From Micromonospora coerulea (GTDB lineage: Bacteria > Actinomycetota > Actinomycetes > Mycobacteriales > Micromonosporaceae): a stretch of DNA of 64,000 nt. The first letter of the stretch is position 1. Every line of letters begins with the position of its first letter. The stretch spans positions 1 to 64,000 of the forward strand of contig NZ_JAEMUW010000001.1 in assembly GCF_016598485.1 (NCBI RefSeq), written 5' to 3'. Positions 34,380 to 42,270 of the stretch are shown in pieces. The position numbers were made by a program, and so were the translations under genes. The notes below the pieces were generated by a model, which had not been told where the DNA came from, did not search any database, and saw only the letters and a list, made by a program, of their open reading frames with translations.

Positions 34380-34443
34380 TGTGCCTCCTCAACTGGGGCG
34401 AAAAAGCCGCCGTGGGAAGGCTATCCGATCTGGCTGCCGATGT

Positions 34444-35082
34444 TCAGGCTGACTCACCTTGCAGGGGAAAGCTGGCGATACCCCGCCAGGAAAGCGCGGC
34501 CACCAGGGCCTCCGCCTCCGCCTTCGGCACCTGCCGGCCGCCGGCCAGCCAGAACTGCGCCGCCGTCTCCGCCGCCCCGACCAGGCCGGAGGCGAGCAGC
34601 TCCGCGTGCGCCCGGCTGACGCCGGTGTCCGAGATGATGGTGTCGGTTATCGCGGCGATGCAGCCCTGCTCGACCCGCTCCACCCGCTGCCGGACGGCCG
34701 GGTCGTTGCGCAGGTCCGACTCGAAGACCAGGCGGAACGCCTCGCTCTCGTGGTCGACGAAGTCGAAGTACGCGCGTACCGACGCGCCGACCCGCTCCTT
34801 GTTGTCGTTGGTGCCGCGCATCGCGTCGTGCACCTTCGCCACGATGGCGTCGCAGTGCGTGTCCAGCAGCGCCAGGTAGAGCTCCATCTTGCCCGGGAAG
34901 TGCTGGTAGAGCACGGGCTTGGAGACGCCGGCCCGCTCGGCGATGTCGTCCATCGCGGCGGCGTGGTAGCCCTGGGCGACGAACACCTCCTGCGCGGCCG
35001 CGAGCAGCTGCTTGCGCCGGGCTGACCGGGGCAGGCGGGTGGGCCGGCCGGCGGTCTGTGCACCGTTCCCCACAGCGGTCAT
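34444..35082 (-). CDS. TetR-family transcriptional regulator
   Basis: A 212-residue regulator. The N-terminal helix-turn-helix (about 20-70) is ARRKQLLAAAQEVFVAQGYH, then MDDIAERAGVSKPVLYQHFPGK... in the standard TetR pattern; the rest is a helical ligand-binding and dimer domain. ATG 35082 has GGAGG six bases upstream. An upstream in-frame ATG at 35115 lacks a site. The neighbours DUF3107 and, divergently, the Pro-rich protein are the same as around Rv3208 in mycobacteria. Its ligand is unknown, and it may control the divergent gene across the 148-base gap. Confidence 0.9.
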   Translation of the reverse strand: MTAVGNGAQTAGRPTRLPRSARRKQLLAAAQEVFVAQGYHAAAMDDIAERAGVSKPVLYQHFPGKMELYLALLDTHCDAIVAKVHDAMRGTNDNKERVGASVRAYFDFVDHESEAFRLVFESDLRNDPAVRQRVERVEQGCIAAITDTIISDTGVSRAHAELLASGLVGAAETAAQFWLAGGRQVPKAEAEALVAALSWRGIASFPLQGESA

Positions 35083-35230
35083 GGGAGCCTCCGAGTTCTT
35101 CGTACGAGCCGGCACTTATCACCCGTACCGGTCCGGGTTCGTGCACCCGTCCCGGAATTGGCCCGCCGCTGTAACTTATCGCCACTGTCACCACACGGTA
35201 GCCTCAGCGGGGGCGACCAAGGAGCGCGCG

Positions 35231-38026
35231 GTGAGTGAATCAGGGCAACCCGGAGCCGCCACCCCGGGAGAGCACGGCGACGGGACGGGTCAGCAGGACG
35301 ACCTGGCCCGTTCCGTCAGCGGGTGGGCGCCCCCGGCGGCCGGCTGGTCGCGCGGCGGGGAGGCCGGCCGCGAGCCCGCGCTCGTGTGGCGGTCGCCCGA
35401 CCCCGCCACCGGCTGGGGCGCCTCATCGTCCCGCCACGGTGACCTGCCGGCCCCGCTGTCCGGGCGGCCCACCGACGAGCCGCCCGGCCGGGTCAACGGC
35501 CGTCCCCACGTAAACGGCGTGCGGCACGCCGAGGAGGAGCCGCCCGTGACCCGCCCGGCGCCGGTCAGTGCCCCGCCCGCCGACGAGCCGCGCCGGGATC
35601 TCGACGCCGACCGACTGGCGGTACCGGCCCCGCGGCCGGTGCCCGCGGTGGAGCAGCCGTCCGCCGAGGCGGAGCCGGGCCCGGCCCGGCACTCCTCGGA
35701 CGATCCACCCGCCCCTCGCGCGCCGCGCTGGGCGGAGGGGAACATCCCGTCGTCCGCGCCGCCGGCCGTGCAGGTGCCGCCCGTCGGCACCGCCGCCTCC
35801 GGGTTCGAGGTGCCGCCCGGCTTCCACGCGCCGACCGTCGAGCGGGGCGCCCCCGAGCCGATCCCGTCGCTGTCGGGCGGCTGGGCCGACCGGCGGCCGC
35901 CGGAGCCGCCCGCCGCCGAGCCGGTCGACGAACGCCGCGCCGCCCCGGCCGAGCAGCCGGAGTGGCCGGGCCCGAGCTGGAACCGGCCGAGCTGGGGCAG
36001 CGGCTGGGCGCCGCCCTGGTCCCGGCAGGACGAGCCGGTCGGCCGCCGCGCCCGGGACGAGCGGGCCGCCGAGTGGGCACCCGAGCCGACCCGGCCGTAC
36101 GAGCCGGTGCGCGCCGAGCCGACGTCGGCGTACGAGGCGGCGCGGGTCGAGCCGGCCCGGCCGTACGAGGCCGCCCGCGGCGACGCCGAGCCCCGTCCGG
36201 CGTACGAGCGGGACGCCGACCGACCCCCGTGGGCCGGTGGGGCGCCCGCCGCCACGCCGTTCAGCGCCCCGCCGCACACCGTCCCGGCCAGTGCCCCGCC
36301 GATGCCCCGCGAGGCATCCGCCGGCGTCCGGCCGGCCAGCTCGCCGCCGTACCCCCCGCCGACCAGCGCCCCGCCGGCCAGTGCCCCGCCGTACGCCGCG
36401 CCGGCCAGTGCACCGCCGGCCAGTGCCGCGCCGTACGCCGCGCCGGCCAGTGCACCGCCGGCCAGTGCCGCGCCGTACGTCGCGCCGGCCAGTGTCCCGC
36501 CGTACGCCGCGCCGGCCAGTGCGCCGCCGGCCAGTGCCGCGCCGTACGCCGGGCCGGTGGCCCCGCGGGAGGCGCCCGCCGGCGCACCGGCGTACTCGGT
36601 ACCGGCCAGCGCCCCGCCCGTCGCGTACGACCCGACGCCCGCCGGATCCGACCCGGCCTTCCCCGGCCGGTCGACCGAGGAGCCGGTGGTCCGGCCGTTC
36701 CGACTGCGTCCGGAGCCCGAGGAGGTCTTCGCGACGCCCCCCGCCGACCCGGGCGGTCATCCGCCGCCCACCACCGGCCCGGGCCCCGCGACCGCCACGA
36801 GCGGAGTGACCCGCTTCGACCGCACCCCCGCGCCCGCCCCGACGAGCGCACCTCCCTACGCGGCCCGCCGGTCCGCGCCCGAACCGCTGCCGACGGCCGA
36901 GCCGGCCGCCGACACCCGGCCCGACGACCGGGCGACGGCGATGCTGCCGCAGCGCGTCCCCGCCGAGCCGGACGTGCCCGTCGTGCCGGAGCCGCCAGCC
37001 GTGGAGCCATCCGCCGAAACTCCGGAACTCGCCCGGATCGCCACCCACCTGCGCCGCGACGACGAGCCCGCGCCGCTGCGGGAGCGGCCCGAGGGTTTCG
37101 ACGTCAACGCCATCCTCGACGCCGTCCGGGAGGTCGCGGGCGTGCGCGACGCCGCCCTGCGCCGTACCCCGGCCGGTGCGCACAGCCTCCGGCTCGACCT
37201 GGCCGACGGCGCAGACCCGGCCGAGGTGAGCCGCCAGGTGGCGCGCCTGCTCCAGGAGCGGATGGGGCTGGCCGCCGCCCCGCAGAACCTGCCGGGGATG
37301 CCGGCGACTCCGCCGCCCCCGGTCCGCCGGCGCTCCGCCGAGCGGGGCGCCGAGGCCCGACCCGCGGAGGAGCGGGCCGGGCGTTCCGCCGAGGCGCCCC
37401 CGAGCGGTGCCCGGGAGCGGGCCGAGCCGGAGTCGCCGCGCCGGCGCCGTCAGGTCGCACCCCACCGGGGTCGGGCCACGGTGGAGGAGACGTCGCTCGC
37501 CGCCGCGCCGGCCGGTGCGCCCACCGGCAGCCCGGCGACGCTCGGCACGTCGTACTCCGGTGGCCAGATGACCACGACGGAGACCGCGCCCTCGCGACCG
37601 CTGGACACCGGCGGCGCACCGGGGCCGCGGGTGGTGATCGACCACGTCCAGGTGAGTACCTTCGGCCTCGACGCCACCGTCGAGGTACGCCTGATCGCCG
37701 GCGACGGGACGGCCGAGGGCCACTCGACCGGCCCGGCCGTCGACGGCTACGTGCTGCGGCTCTGCGCGGTGGCCGCGGCGGCAGCGGTGGACCAGTTGCT
37801 GCGCGGCGCGGCCCAGCCGTCGGACCGGGGGCGATGCTTCGTCGAGCACACCGCCCTGGTGCCGTTCGGCAACTGCGAGGTCGCCACCGTGGTGGTGCTG
37901 CTGGTCTGCGACGGGTGGGTGGAGCAGCTCGCCGGTTCCGCGCTGGTCGCCGGCGACCCCCGGCAGGCGGTGGTCCGGGCGACCCTGGCCGCGGTGAACC
38001 GCCGGCTCGAGGCGTTGCTGGCCTGA
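35231..38026 (+). CDS. Large Pro/Ala-rich protein with two small C-terminal domains
   Basis: A 931-residue protein. Residues about 1-610 are disordered and rich in Pro, Ala, Arg and Asp/Glu, including a tandem PASAPPASAAPYAA repeat. A first small domain (about 620-685) starts GFDVNAILDAVREVAGVRDA and has a beta-alpha pattern. The last about 140 residues (PRVVIDHVQVSTFGLDATVE, then GPAVDGYVLRLCAVAAAAAV and the final LAAVNRRLEALL helix) form a mixed domain faintly like LeuA-type dimer or ACT-like folds (weak). No signal peptide or membrane segment is seen. GTG 35231 has AAGGAG (35219-35224) at six bases. Its place matches the Thr/Pro-rich Rv3209 of mycobacteria. Probably a scaffold; function unknown. 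Confidence 0.75.
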   Translation: MSESGQPGAATPGEHGDGTGQQDDLARSVSGWAPPAAGWSRGGEAGREPALVWRSPDPATGWGASSSRHGDLPAPLSGRPTDEPPGRVNGRPHVNGVRHAEEEPPVTRPAPVSAPPADEPRRDLDADRLAVPAPRPVPAVEQPSAEAEPGPARHSSDDPPAPRAPRWAEGNIPSSAPPAVQVPPVGTAASGFEVPPGFHAPTVERGAPEPIPSLSGGWADRRPPEPPAAEPVDERRAAPAEQPEWPGPSWNRPSWGSGWAPPWSRQDEPVGRRARDERAAEWAPEPTRPYEPVRAEPTSAYEAARVEPARPYEAARGDAEPRPAYERDADRPPWAGGAPAATPFSAPPHTVPASAPPMPREASAGVRPASSPPYPPPTSAPPASAPPYAAPASAPPASAAPYAAPASAPPASAAPYVAPASVPPYAAPASAPPASAAPYAGPVAPREAPAGAPAYSVPASAPPVAYDPTPAGSDPAFPGRSTEEPVVRPFRLRPEPEEVFATPPADPGGHPPPTTGPGPATATSGVTRFDRTPAPAPTSAPPYAARRSAPEPLPTAEPAADTRPDDRATAMLPQRVPAEPDVPVVPEPPAVEPSAETPELARIATHLRRDDEPAPLRERPEGFDVNAILDAVREVAGVRDAALRRTPAGAHSLRLDLADGADPAEVSRQVARLLQERMGLAAAPQNLPGMPATPPPPVRRRSAERGAEARPAEERAGRSAEAPPSGARERAEPESPRRRRQVAPHRGRATVEETSLAAAPAGAPTGSPATLGTSYSGGQMTTTETAPSRPLDTGGAPGPRVVIDHVQVSTFGLDATVEVRLIAGDGTAEGHSTGPAVDGYVLRLCAVAAAAAVDQLLRGAAQPSDRGRCFVEHTALVPFGNCEVATVVVLLVCDGWVEQLAGSALVAGDPRQAVVRATLAAVNRRLEALLA
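36401..36553 (+). repeat. Tandem repeats encoding a Pro/Ala/Ser/Tyr unit
   Basis: Units of 42 bases at 36401-36442, 36443-36484 and 36512-36553 flank a shortened 27-base unit at 36485-36511, with another 27-base unit just before at 36374-36400. They are nearly identical and keep frame, encoding PASAPPASAAPYAA and its short form. Length variation between strains is likely. Confidence 0.85.
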
Positions 38027-38070
38027 TCCGTACCGGTGTCGGTCGGTGGTGGGGTGGGAACACTGGGAGC

Positions 38071-39045
38071 ATGAAGCGCGCCACCCTCGGGCCGGACCAT
38101 CTCCTGCCAGCGCACCACGTACCGCGGCCGTGGCCCGGCCGCGAGGTGCGCCTCGACGGGACGGCCACCTACGTACGGGAGACCCGGGCCACCGCGCCCG
38201 GCGCCGAGCCGGCGCTCTACGTGCACGGCCTCGGGGGTTCGGCCCAGAACTGGACGGACCTGGCCGGCCTGCTGGCGGACCGGCTGGACGGGCAGGCGAT
38301 CGACCTGCCCGGCTTCGGGCGCAGCGAGCCGGGCCGGCGGTACACCATCCCGTCCTTCGCCGACCGGGTGGTGCGCTGGATCGAGCACAGCGGCCGGGGG
38401 CCGGTGCACCTGTTCGGCAACTCGCTCGGCGGGGCGATCTCGGTGCGGGTCGCGGCGCTGCGGCCGGACCTGGTGCGGACGCTGACCCTGATCTCCCCAG
38501 CCCTGCCGTTCCTGGACTTCCGGCGCTCGCTGCAGGGGCGGATGCTGCCGCTGCTGGCGATCCCCCGGGGCGAGCGGCTCGCCGCCTGGCGGCTGGCCCA
38601 GCTGGCCCCCGAGGTGATGGCGCAGCAGGTGATGGAGGCGTGCATCGCCGACCTGACCCGGATCAGCGAGCAGCGCCGGCAGGAGGCCGTCGAGGAGATC
38701 CGGATCCGCTACGAGGCCACGCACTACGCCGCCGCGTACGTCCGCACGTTCCGCGGCCTGGTCTCCAGTTTCCTGCGGTCGTACCTGCCCGGGTCGGGCT
38801 CGCTGTGGCGGCTGGCCGCCACCGTGCGGGCGCCCACCCTGGTCGTCGGCGGACGGCAGGACCGGTTGGTCGACGTCCGGGTGGCCTCGCAGGCTGCCCG
38901 GGTGATCCCGGACAGCCGGCTGCTGATGCTCAACGGGGTCGGCCACGTGGCGCAGCTGGAGGTGCCGCGGACGGTGGCGCGGGCGGTCGTGGGGCTGCTC
39001 GCCGAAACGGAGGAGAGCGCCCGGGGCCACGACATGGCAGGCTGA
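38071..39045 (+). CDS. Alpha/beta hydrolase
   Basis: A 324-residue cytoplasmic hydrolase. The oxyanion-hole motif is YVHGLGGSAQNW, the nucleophile is S118 in LFGNSLGGAI, the acid is in VVGGRQDRLVD and the catalytic His is in LNGVGHVAQLE. The lid region (about 150-240) is helical. It resembles lipases and haloalkane-dehalogenase-like esterases of actinobacteria. ATG 38071 follows GGGAGC. It lies between the Pro-rich protein and the DUF3152 genes; the mycobacterial locus has a lipase (lipV) nearby as well. Substrate unknown. Confidence 0.88.
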   Translation: MKRATLGPDHLLPAHHVPRPWPGREVRLDGTATYVRETRATAPGAEPALYVHGLGGSAQNWTDLAGLLADRLDGQAIDLPGFGRSEPGRRYTIPSFADRVVRWIEHSGRGPVHLFGNSLGGAISVRVAALRPDLVRTLTLISPALPFLDFRRSLQGRMLPLLAIPRGERLAAWRLAQLAPEVMAQQVMEACIADLTRISEQRRQEAVEEIRIRYEATHYAAAYVRTFRGLVSSFLRSYLPGSGSLWRLAATVRAPTLVVGGRQDRLVDVRVASQAARVIPDSRLLMLNGVGHVAQLEVPRTVARAVVGLLAETEESARGHDMAG

Positions 39046-39050
39046 GCCGG

Positions 39051-39950
39051 ATGCCCGCTCCTCCTCGCCCGCGCCACGGCTCCGCGCGGCCCGCTCCCGC
39101 CCCGAACGGTCGATCCGGCGCGTCCCGCTGGCGCCCGGCCATCGTGGTGCTCTCGTTCCTGCTCGCTGCCGGTGTCGCCGTCACCGTGGCGGTGCAGCGG
39201 CCGTCGGCCAGCGCCGGGGTACTGGCCGACGGCCGGTCGACCGCCCCACCGGTCGGCCAGCCGGCCGCCCAGGCCGCCCAGGCCGTCCTGCCGCCACCCC
39301 CGCCACCGTCCGTCGCGCCGCGCCCGGCCCGCCCCGCTCCGGTATTGAGCCTGCCCGGCCCGGTGCCCGCGACGGGGCGGGGCAGCTTCGGGTACGACGA
39401 CCGGCAGGGCGCCGTGCTGGGCCGGTCGGGCACGCTGCGCCGGTTCCGGGTGGCGGTGGAGAGCGGGTCGGGGGAGGACGTGCACGCCTTCGGTGACGCC
39501 GTTCAGACGGCGCTCGCCGGGCCGGGGAGCTGGGTGGACAGCGGCCAGTTGCGGTTGCAGCGGGTGCCGACCGGGGCCGGCCACGACTTCACCATCTACC
39601 TGGCGACGGCCAGTACGGCGGGTCGGATGTGCCTGGCCGGGGGCATCGACATCCGGGTGGGCGGGCGCCCGTACACCTCGTGCCGGGCGCCGGGCAAGGT
39701 GATCATCAACCTGGACCGCTGGCGGCTGTCAGTGCCGCACCTGGTGAAGGCGAAGCTCCCGCTGGAGCGGTACCGGCTCTACGTGATCAATCACGAGGTG
39801 GGTCACGAGTTGGGGTACCACCACGAGCGCTGCCCGGGCGCGGGGCGGCCGGCGCCGGTGATGCAGCAGCAGACGCTCTTCCTGAACGGCTGCACGCCGA
39901 ATCCGTGGCCGTACGTCGAGGGTCGGCGGTACACCGGGCCGGCGGTCTGA
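39051..39950 (+). CDS. DUF3152 membrane-anchored protein with metzincin-like motif (copy 1)
   Basis: A 299-residue protein with one N-terminal membrane anchor (about 29-48), a Pro-rich linker and an extracytoplasmic DUF3152 domain (about 115-299). The domain holds H248-E249-x-x-H252-x-x-G-x-x-H258 (NHEVGHELGYHHE), a perfect metzincin-type zinc motif, followed by M271 in PAPVMQQQT, placed like a metzincin Met-turn. Conserved Cys residues suggest disulphides. It is probably a wall-side zinc protease, though no activity is known for the family. ATG 39051 lies five bases after the hydrolase stop. The next gene is a paralogue; moeZ follows, as with Rv3207c and Rv3206c. Confidence 0.85.
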   Translation: MPAPPRPRHGSARPAPAPNGRSGASRWRPAIVVLSFLLAAGVAVTVAVQRPSASAGVLADGRSTAPPVGQPAAQAAQAVLPPPPPPSVAPRPARPAPVLSLPGPVPATGRGSFGYDDRQGAVLGRSGTLRRFRVAVESGSGEDVHAFGDAVQTALAGPGSWVDSGQLRLQRVPTGAGHDFTIYLATASTAGRMCLAGGIDIRVGGRPYTSCRAPGKVIINLDRWRLSVPHLVKAKLPLERYRLYVINHEVGHELGYHHERCPGAGRPAPVMQQQTLFLNGCTPNPWPYVEGRRYTGPAV

Positions 39951-40037
39951 CCATCCTGAAGAGGGCAACCCGGAGTATTTCGCGGTAAGAGCGGCAAACA
40001 CGGCTGAATGCCCGAATTGACCTGGCACGCTGGTGTC

Positions 40038-40856
40038 ATGACGCCGTCGTCCCCTTACGGCCCGCCCGCCGACCCCGGTCCGCCCGTCCGCTCGAGCCGG
40101 CGCCGGATGCGGCGGCGCCGGATGCGGCGGCATGCCGTACTGCTGCTCGCCCTGCTGGCGGTCGGCGGCGCGGCGGTCGGCCTGACCGGGCTGGTCCAGC
40201 CGCCGGCGAGGCAGCCGGCGGCGTCACGCGGTCACCTGACCGACGGGTCCGGCGCGGGCGCCCACCCCGAGCGCGGTGGTTACCCGGCCGAGGGCACCGG
40301 CAGCTTCGCCGCCGCCGACGGCCGCTCCCCCGTCCGGGGGTACGAGGGGCCGCTGCGCCGCTACCGGGTCGTGGTCGAGCAGGGCGCCGGGCAGGACGTG
40401 GACGCCTTCGCCGCCACAGTGGACGACGTGCTGGGCGACCGGCGCAGCTGGATCGGCTCCGACCAGTTGCGGATCCAGCGGGTGCCCGAGGAGGCCGCCG
40501 CCGACTTCACCATCTACCTGGCCACCCCGGCCACCTCCGAGCGGCTGTGCGCCGAGGGCGGGCTGAGCACCGAGGGGTACACCTCCTGCCGGATCCCCGG
40601 CCGGGTCATCATCAACCTGGCCCGCTGGATGGACTCGGTGCCCGACTACGGCGCGCCGCTGGTGGTCTACCGGACCTACGTGATCAATCACGAGGTCGGC
40701 CACGAGTTCGGGGAGGAGCACCAGGCCTGTCCCGGGCCGGGCGAGCCGGCGCCGGTGATGCAGCAGCAGACGTACGGCCTGGACGGCTGCGTCGCGAACG
40801 CCTGGCCGTACGTCGACGGCCAGCGGTACGCGGGCGAGTTGGTCGACGGGATCTGA
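40038..40856 (+). CDS. DUF3152 membrane-anchored protein with metzincin-like motif (copy 2)
   Basis: A 272-residue paralogue of the preceding gene. An Arg-rich start (RRRMRRRRMRR) precedes a membrane segment (about 33-52). The DUF3152 domain repeats the motif as H218-E219-x-x-H222-x-x-G-x-x-H228 (NHEVGHEFGEEH) with M241 in PAPVMQQQT. The two domains share long identical runs such as VMQQQT, IIINL-type core strands (RVIINLARW against KVIINLDRW) and PWPYV/AWPYV near the end. The linker and N-terminus differ fully, so the duplication is old or the ends diverge fast. The 87-base gap suggests its own promoter, possibly with CACGCT near 40026. Confidence 0.85.
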   Translation: MTPSSPYGPPADPGPPVRSSRRRMRRRRMRRHAVLLLALLAVGGAAVGLTGLVQPPARQPAASRGHLTDGSGAGAHPERGGYPAEGTGSFAAADGRSPVRGYEGPLRRYRVVVEQGAGQDVDAFAATVDDVLGDRRSWIGSDQLRIQRVPEEAAADFTIYLATPATSERLCAEGGLSTEGYTSCRIPGRVIINLARWMDSVPDYGAPLVVYRTYVINHEVGHEFGEEHQACPGPGEPAPVMQQQTYGLDGCVANAWPYVDGQRYAGELVDGI

Positions 40857-40965
40857 GTTATTCCCGCTCCCGCATCTCGGGCGAGGTGTCCCTCCTCATG
40901 GCCGATGGCGGTGGTGGCGAGCGACAATGGCGCGGTTCACCACCGCCGATCCCGGGGAGTCCACC

Positions 40966-42147
40966 GTGTCGTTGCCCCCGCTCGTCGAGCCCGCCTCCGA
41001 GCTGACCGTTGACGAGATCCGCCGCTACTCGCGCCACCTGATCATCCCGGATGTCGGGGTCGAAGGGCAGAAGCGGCTGAAGAACGCCCGGGTGCTCTGC
41101 GTCGGCGCCGGTGGCCTCGGCTCGCCGGCTCTGATGTACCTCGCCGCCGCCGGCGTCGGCACGCTCGGCATCATCGACTTCGACACCGTCGACGAGTCCA
41201 ACCTCCAGCGCCAGATCATCCACGGTGTCTCCGACGTCGGCCGGTCCAAGGCCGAGTCCGCCGCCGCCTCGATCCGCGAGATCAACCCGCTGGTCAACGT
41301 GGAGATCCACAACACCGCGCTGGACCGGGAGAACGTCCGGGAGATCTTCTCCCAGTACGACCTGATCGTCGACGGCACCGACAACTTCGCCACCCGCTAC
41401 CTGGTCAACGACGCCGCGGTGCTGCTCGGCAAGCCGTACGTCTGGGGCTCGATCTACCGCTTCGACGGCCAGGCGTCGGTGTTCTGGGCCGAGCACGGCC
41501 CCTGCTACCGGTGCCTCTACCCGGAGCCCCCGCCGCCCGGCATGGTCCCGTCCTGCGCCGAGGGCGGCGTCCTCGGCGTGCTCTGCGCCTCGATCGGCTC
41601 GATCCAGGTCAACGAGGCGATCAAGCTGCTCACCGGCATCGGCGAACCGCTGGTCGGCCGGCTGATGGTCTACGACGCCCTGGAGATGGAGTACCGCAAG
41701 ATCAAGGTCCGGAGGGACCCGAACTGCGCGCTCTGCGGCGAGAACCCGACGGTCACCGACCTGCTGGAGGACTACGAGGACTTCTGCGGCGCGGTCTCCG
41801 AGGAGGCGCAGGAGGCGGTGGTCGACGCGACCATCACCGCGCAGGAGCTCAAGGAGTGGCAGGACGCCGGCAAGGACATCTTCCTGGTCGACGTCCGCGA
41901 GCCCGCCGAGTACGAGATCGTCCGGATCCCCGGCGCGACCCTGATCCCCAAGGGCGAGATCATCTCCGGCGAGGCGCTGGCCACGCTCCCGCAGGACAAG
42001 CAGATCGTGCTGCACTGCAAGTCCGGCGTCCGCTCCGCCGAGGCGCTCGCCGCGCTGAAGGCGGCCGGCTTCCGCGACGCGGTGCACGTCCAGGGTGGCG
42101 TGCTCTCCTGGATCAAGCAGATCGACCCGTCGCTGCCCGCGTACTGA
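40966..42147 (+). CDS. moeZ: MoeZ/MoeB-type adenylyltransferase-sulfurtransferase
   Basis: A 393-residue E1-like enzyme fused to rhodanese. The ThiF/MoeB domain (about 14-255) has the nucleotide loop VLCVGAGGLGSPAL, DFDTVDESNLQRQ, and the zinc Cys pairs CYRC and CALC. The rhodanese domain (about 290-393) has the active Cys in LHCKSGVRS. It activates and thiolates ubiquitin-like sulfur carriers such as MoaD and CysO for molybdopterin and cysteine synthesis. I chose GTG 40966 with GGGGAG (40954-40959) at six bases. ATG 40927 is in frame but overlaps GACAAT (40923-40928), a good -10 candidate. A perfect terminator follows. Confidence 0.93.
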   Translation: MSLPPLVEPASELTVDEIRRYSRHLIIPDVGVEGQKRLKNARVLCVGAGGLGSPALMYLAAAGVGTLGIIDFDTVDESNLQRQIIHGVSDVGRSKAESAAASIREINPLVNVEIHNTALDRENVREIFSQYDLIVDGTDNFATRYLVNDAAVLLGKPYVWGSIYRFDGQASVFWAEHGPCYRCLYPEPPPPGMVPSCAEGGVLGVLCASIGSIQVNEAIKLLTGIGEPLVGRLMVYDALEMEYRKIKVRRDPNCALCGENPTVTDLLEDYEDFCGAVSEEAQEAVVDATITAQELKEWQDAGKDIFLVDVREPAEYEIVRIPGATLIPKGEIISGEALATLPQDKQIVLHCKSGVRSAEALAALKAAGFRDAVHVQGGVLSWIKQIDPSLPAY

Positions 42148-42156
42148 GTCGTCGGT

Positions 42157-42192
42157 CGAAGGGGCCCGTCCGCCGCCGGACGGGCCCCTTCG
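42157..42192 (+). terminator. Terminator after moeZ
   Basis: Arms 42157-42172 and 42177-42192 form a perfect 16-base stem with a CCGC loop, nine bases after the moeZ stop. The stem is strongly GC-paired, without a T-tract. Confidence 0.85.
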
Positions 42193-42257
42193 CGTACCCG
42201 CCGGTGGGCCGCGACACGTTGGCCGAGCTACCGAGGCGTAACCGGTGTTTGCGCCGG

Positions 42258-42263
42258 TAGCGT
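42258..42263 (+). promoter_or_regulatory. Leaderless -10 element TAGCGT
   Basis: TAGCGT ends seven bases before GTG 42271. It decides that start over the in-frame GTG at 42262, which overlaps the -10 itself. Confidence 0.5.
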
Positions 42264-42270
42264 GTCTGTC

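Noticed and set aside
36360-36560. CRISPR-like array
   Set aside because: The repeats are directly adjacent, lack unique spacers, keep reading frame and encode a Pro/Ala/Ser/Tyr unit.
40927-40965. ATG 40927 as the moeZ start
   Set aside because: It overlaps a GACAAT -10 candidate and lacks a ribosome-binding site, while GTG 40966 has GGGGAG at six bases and starts the conserved protein.
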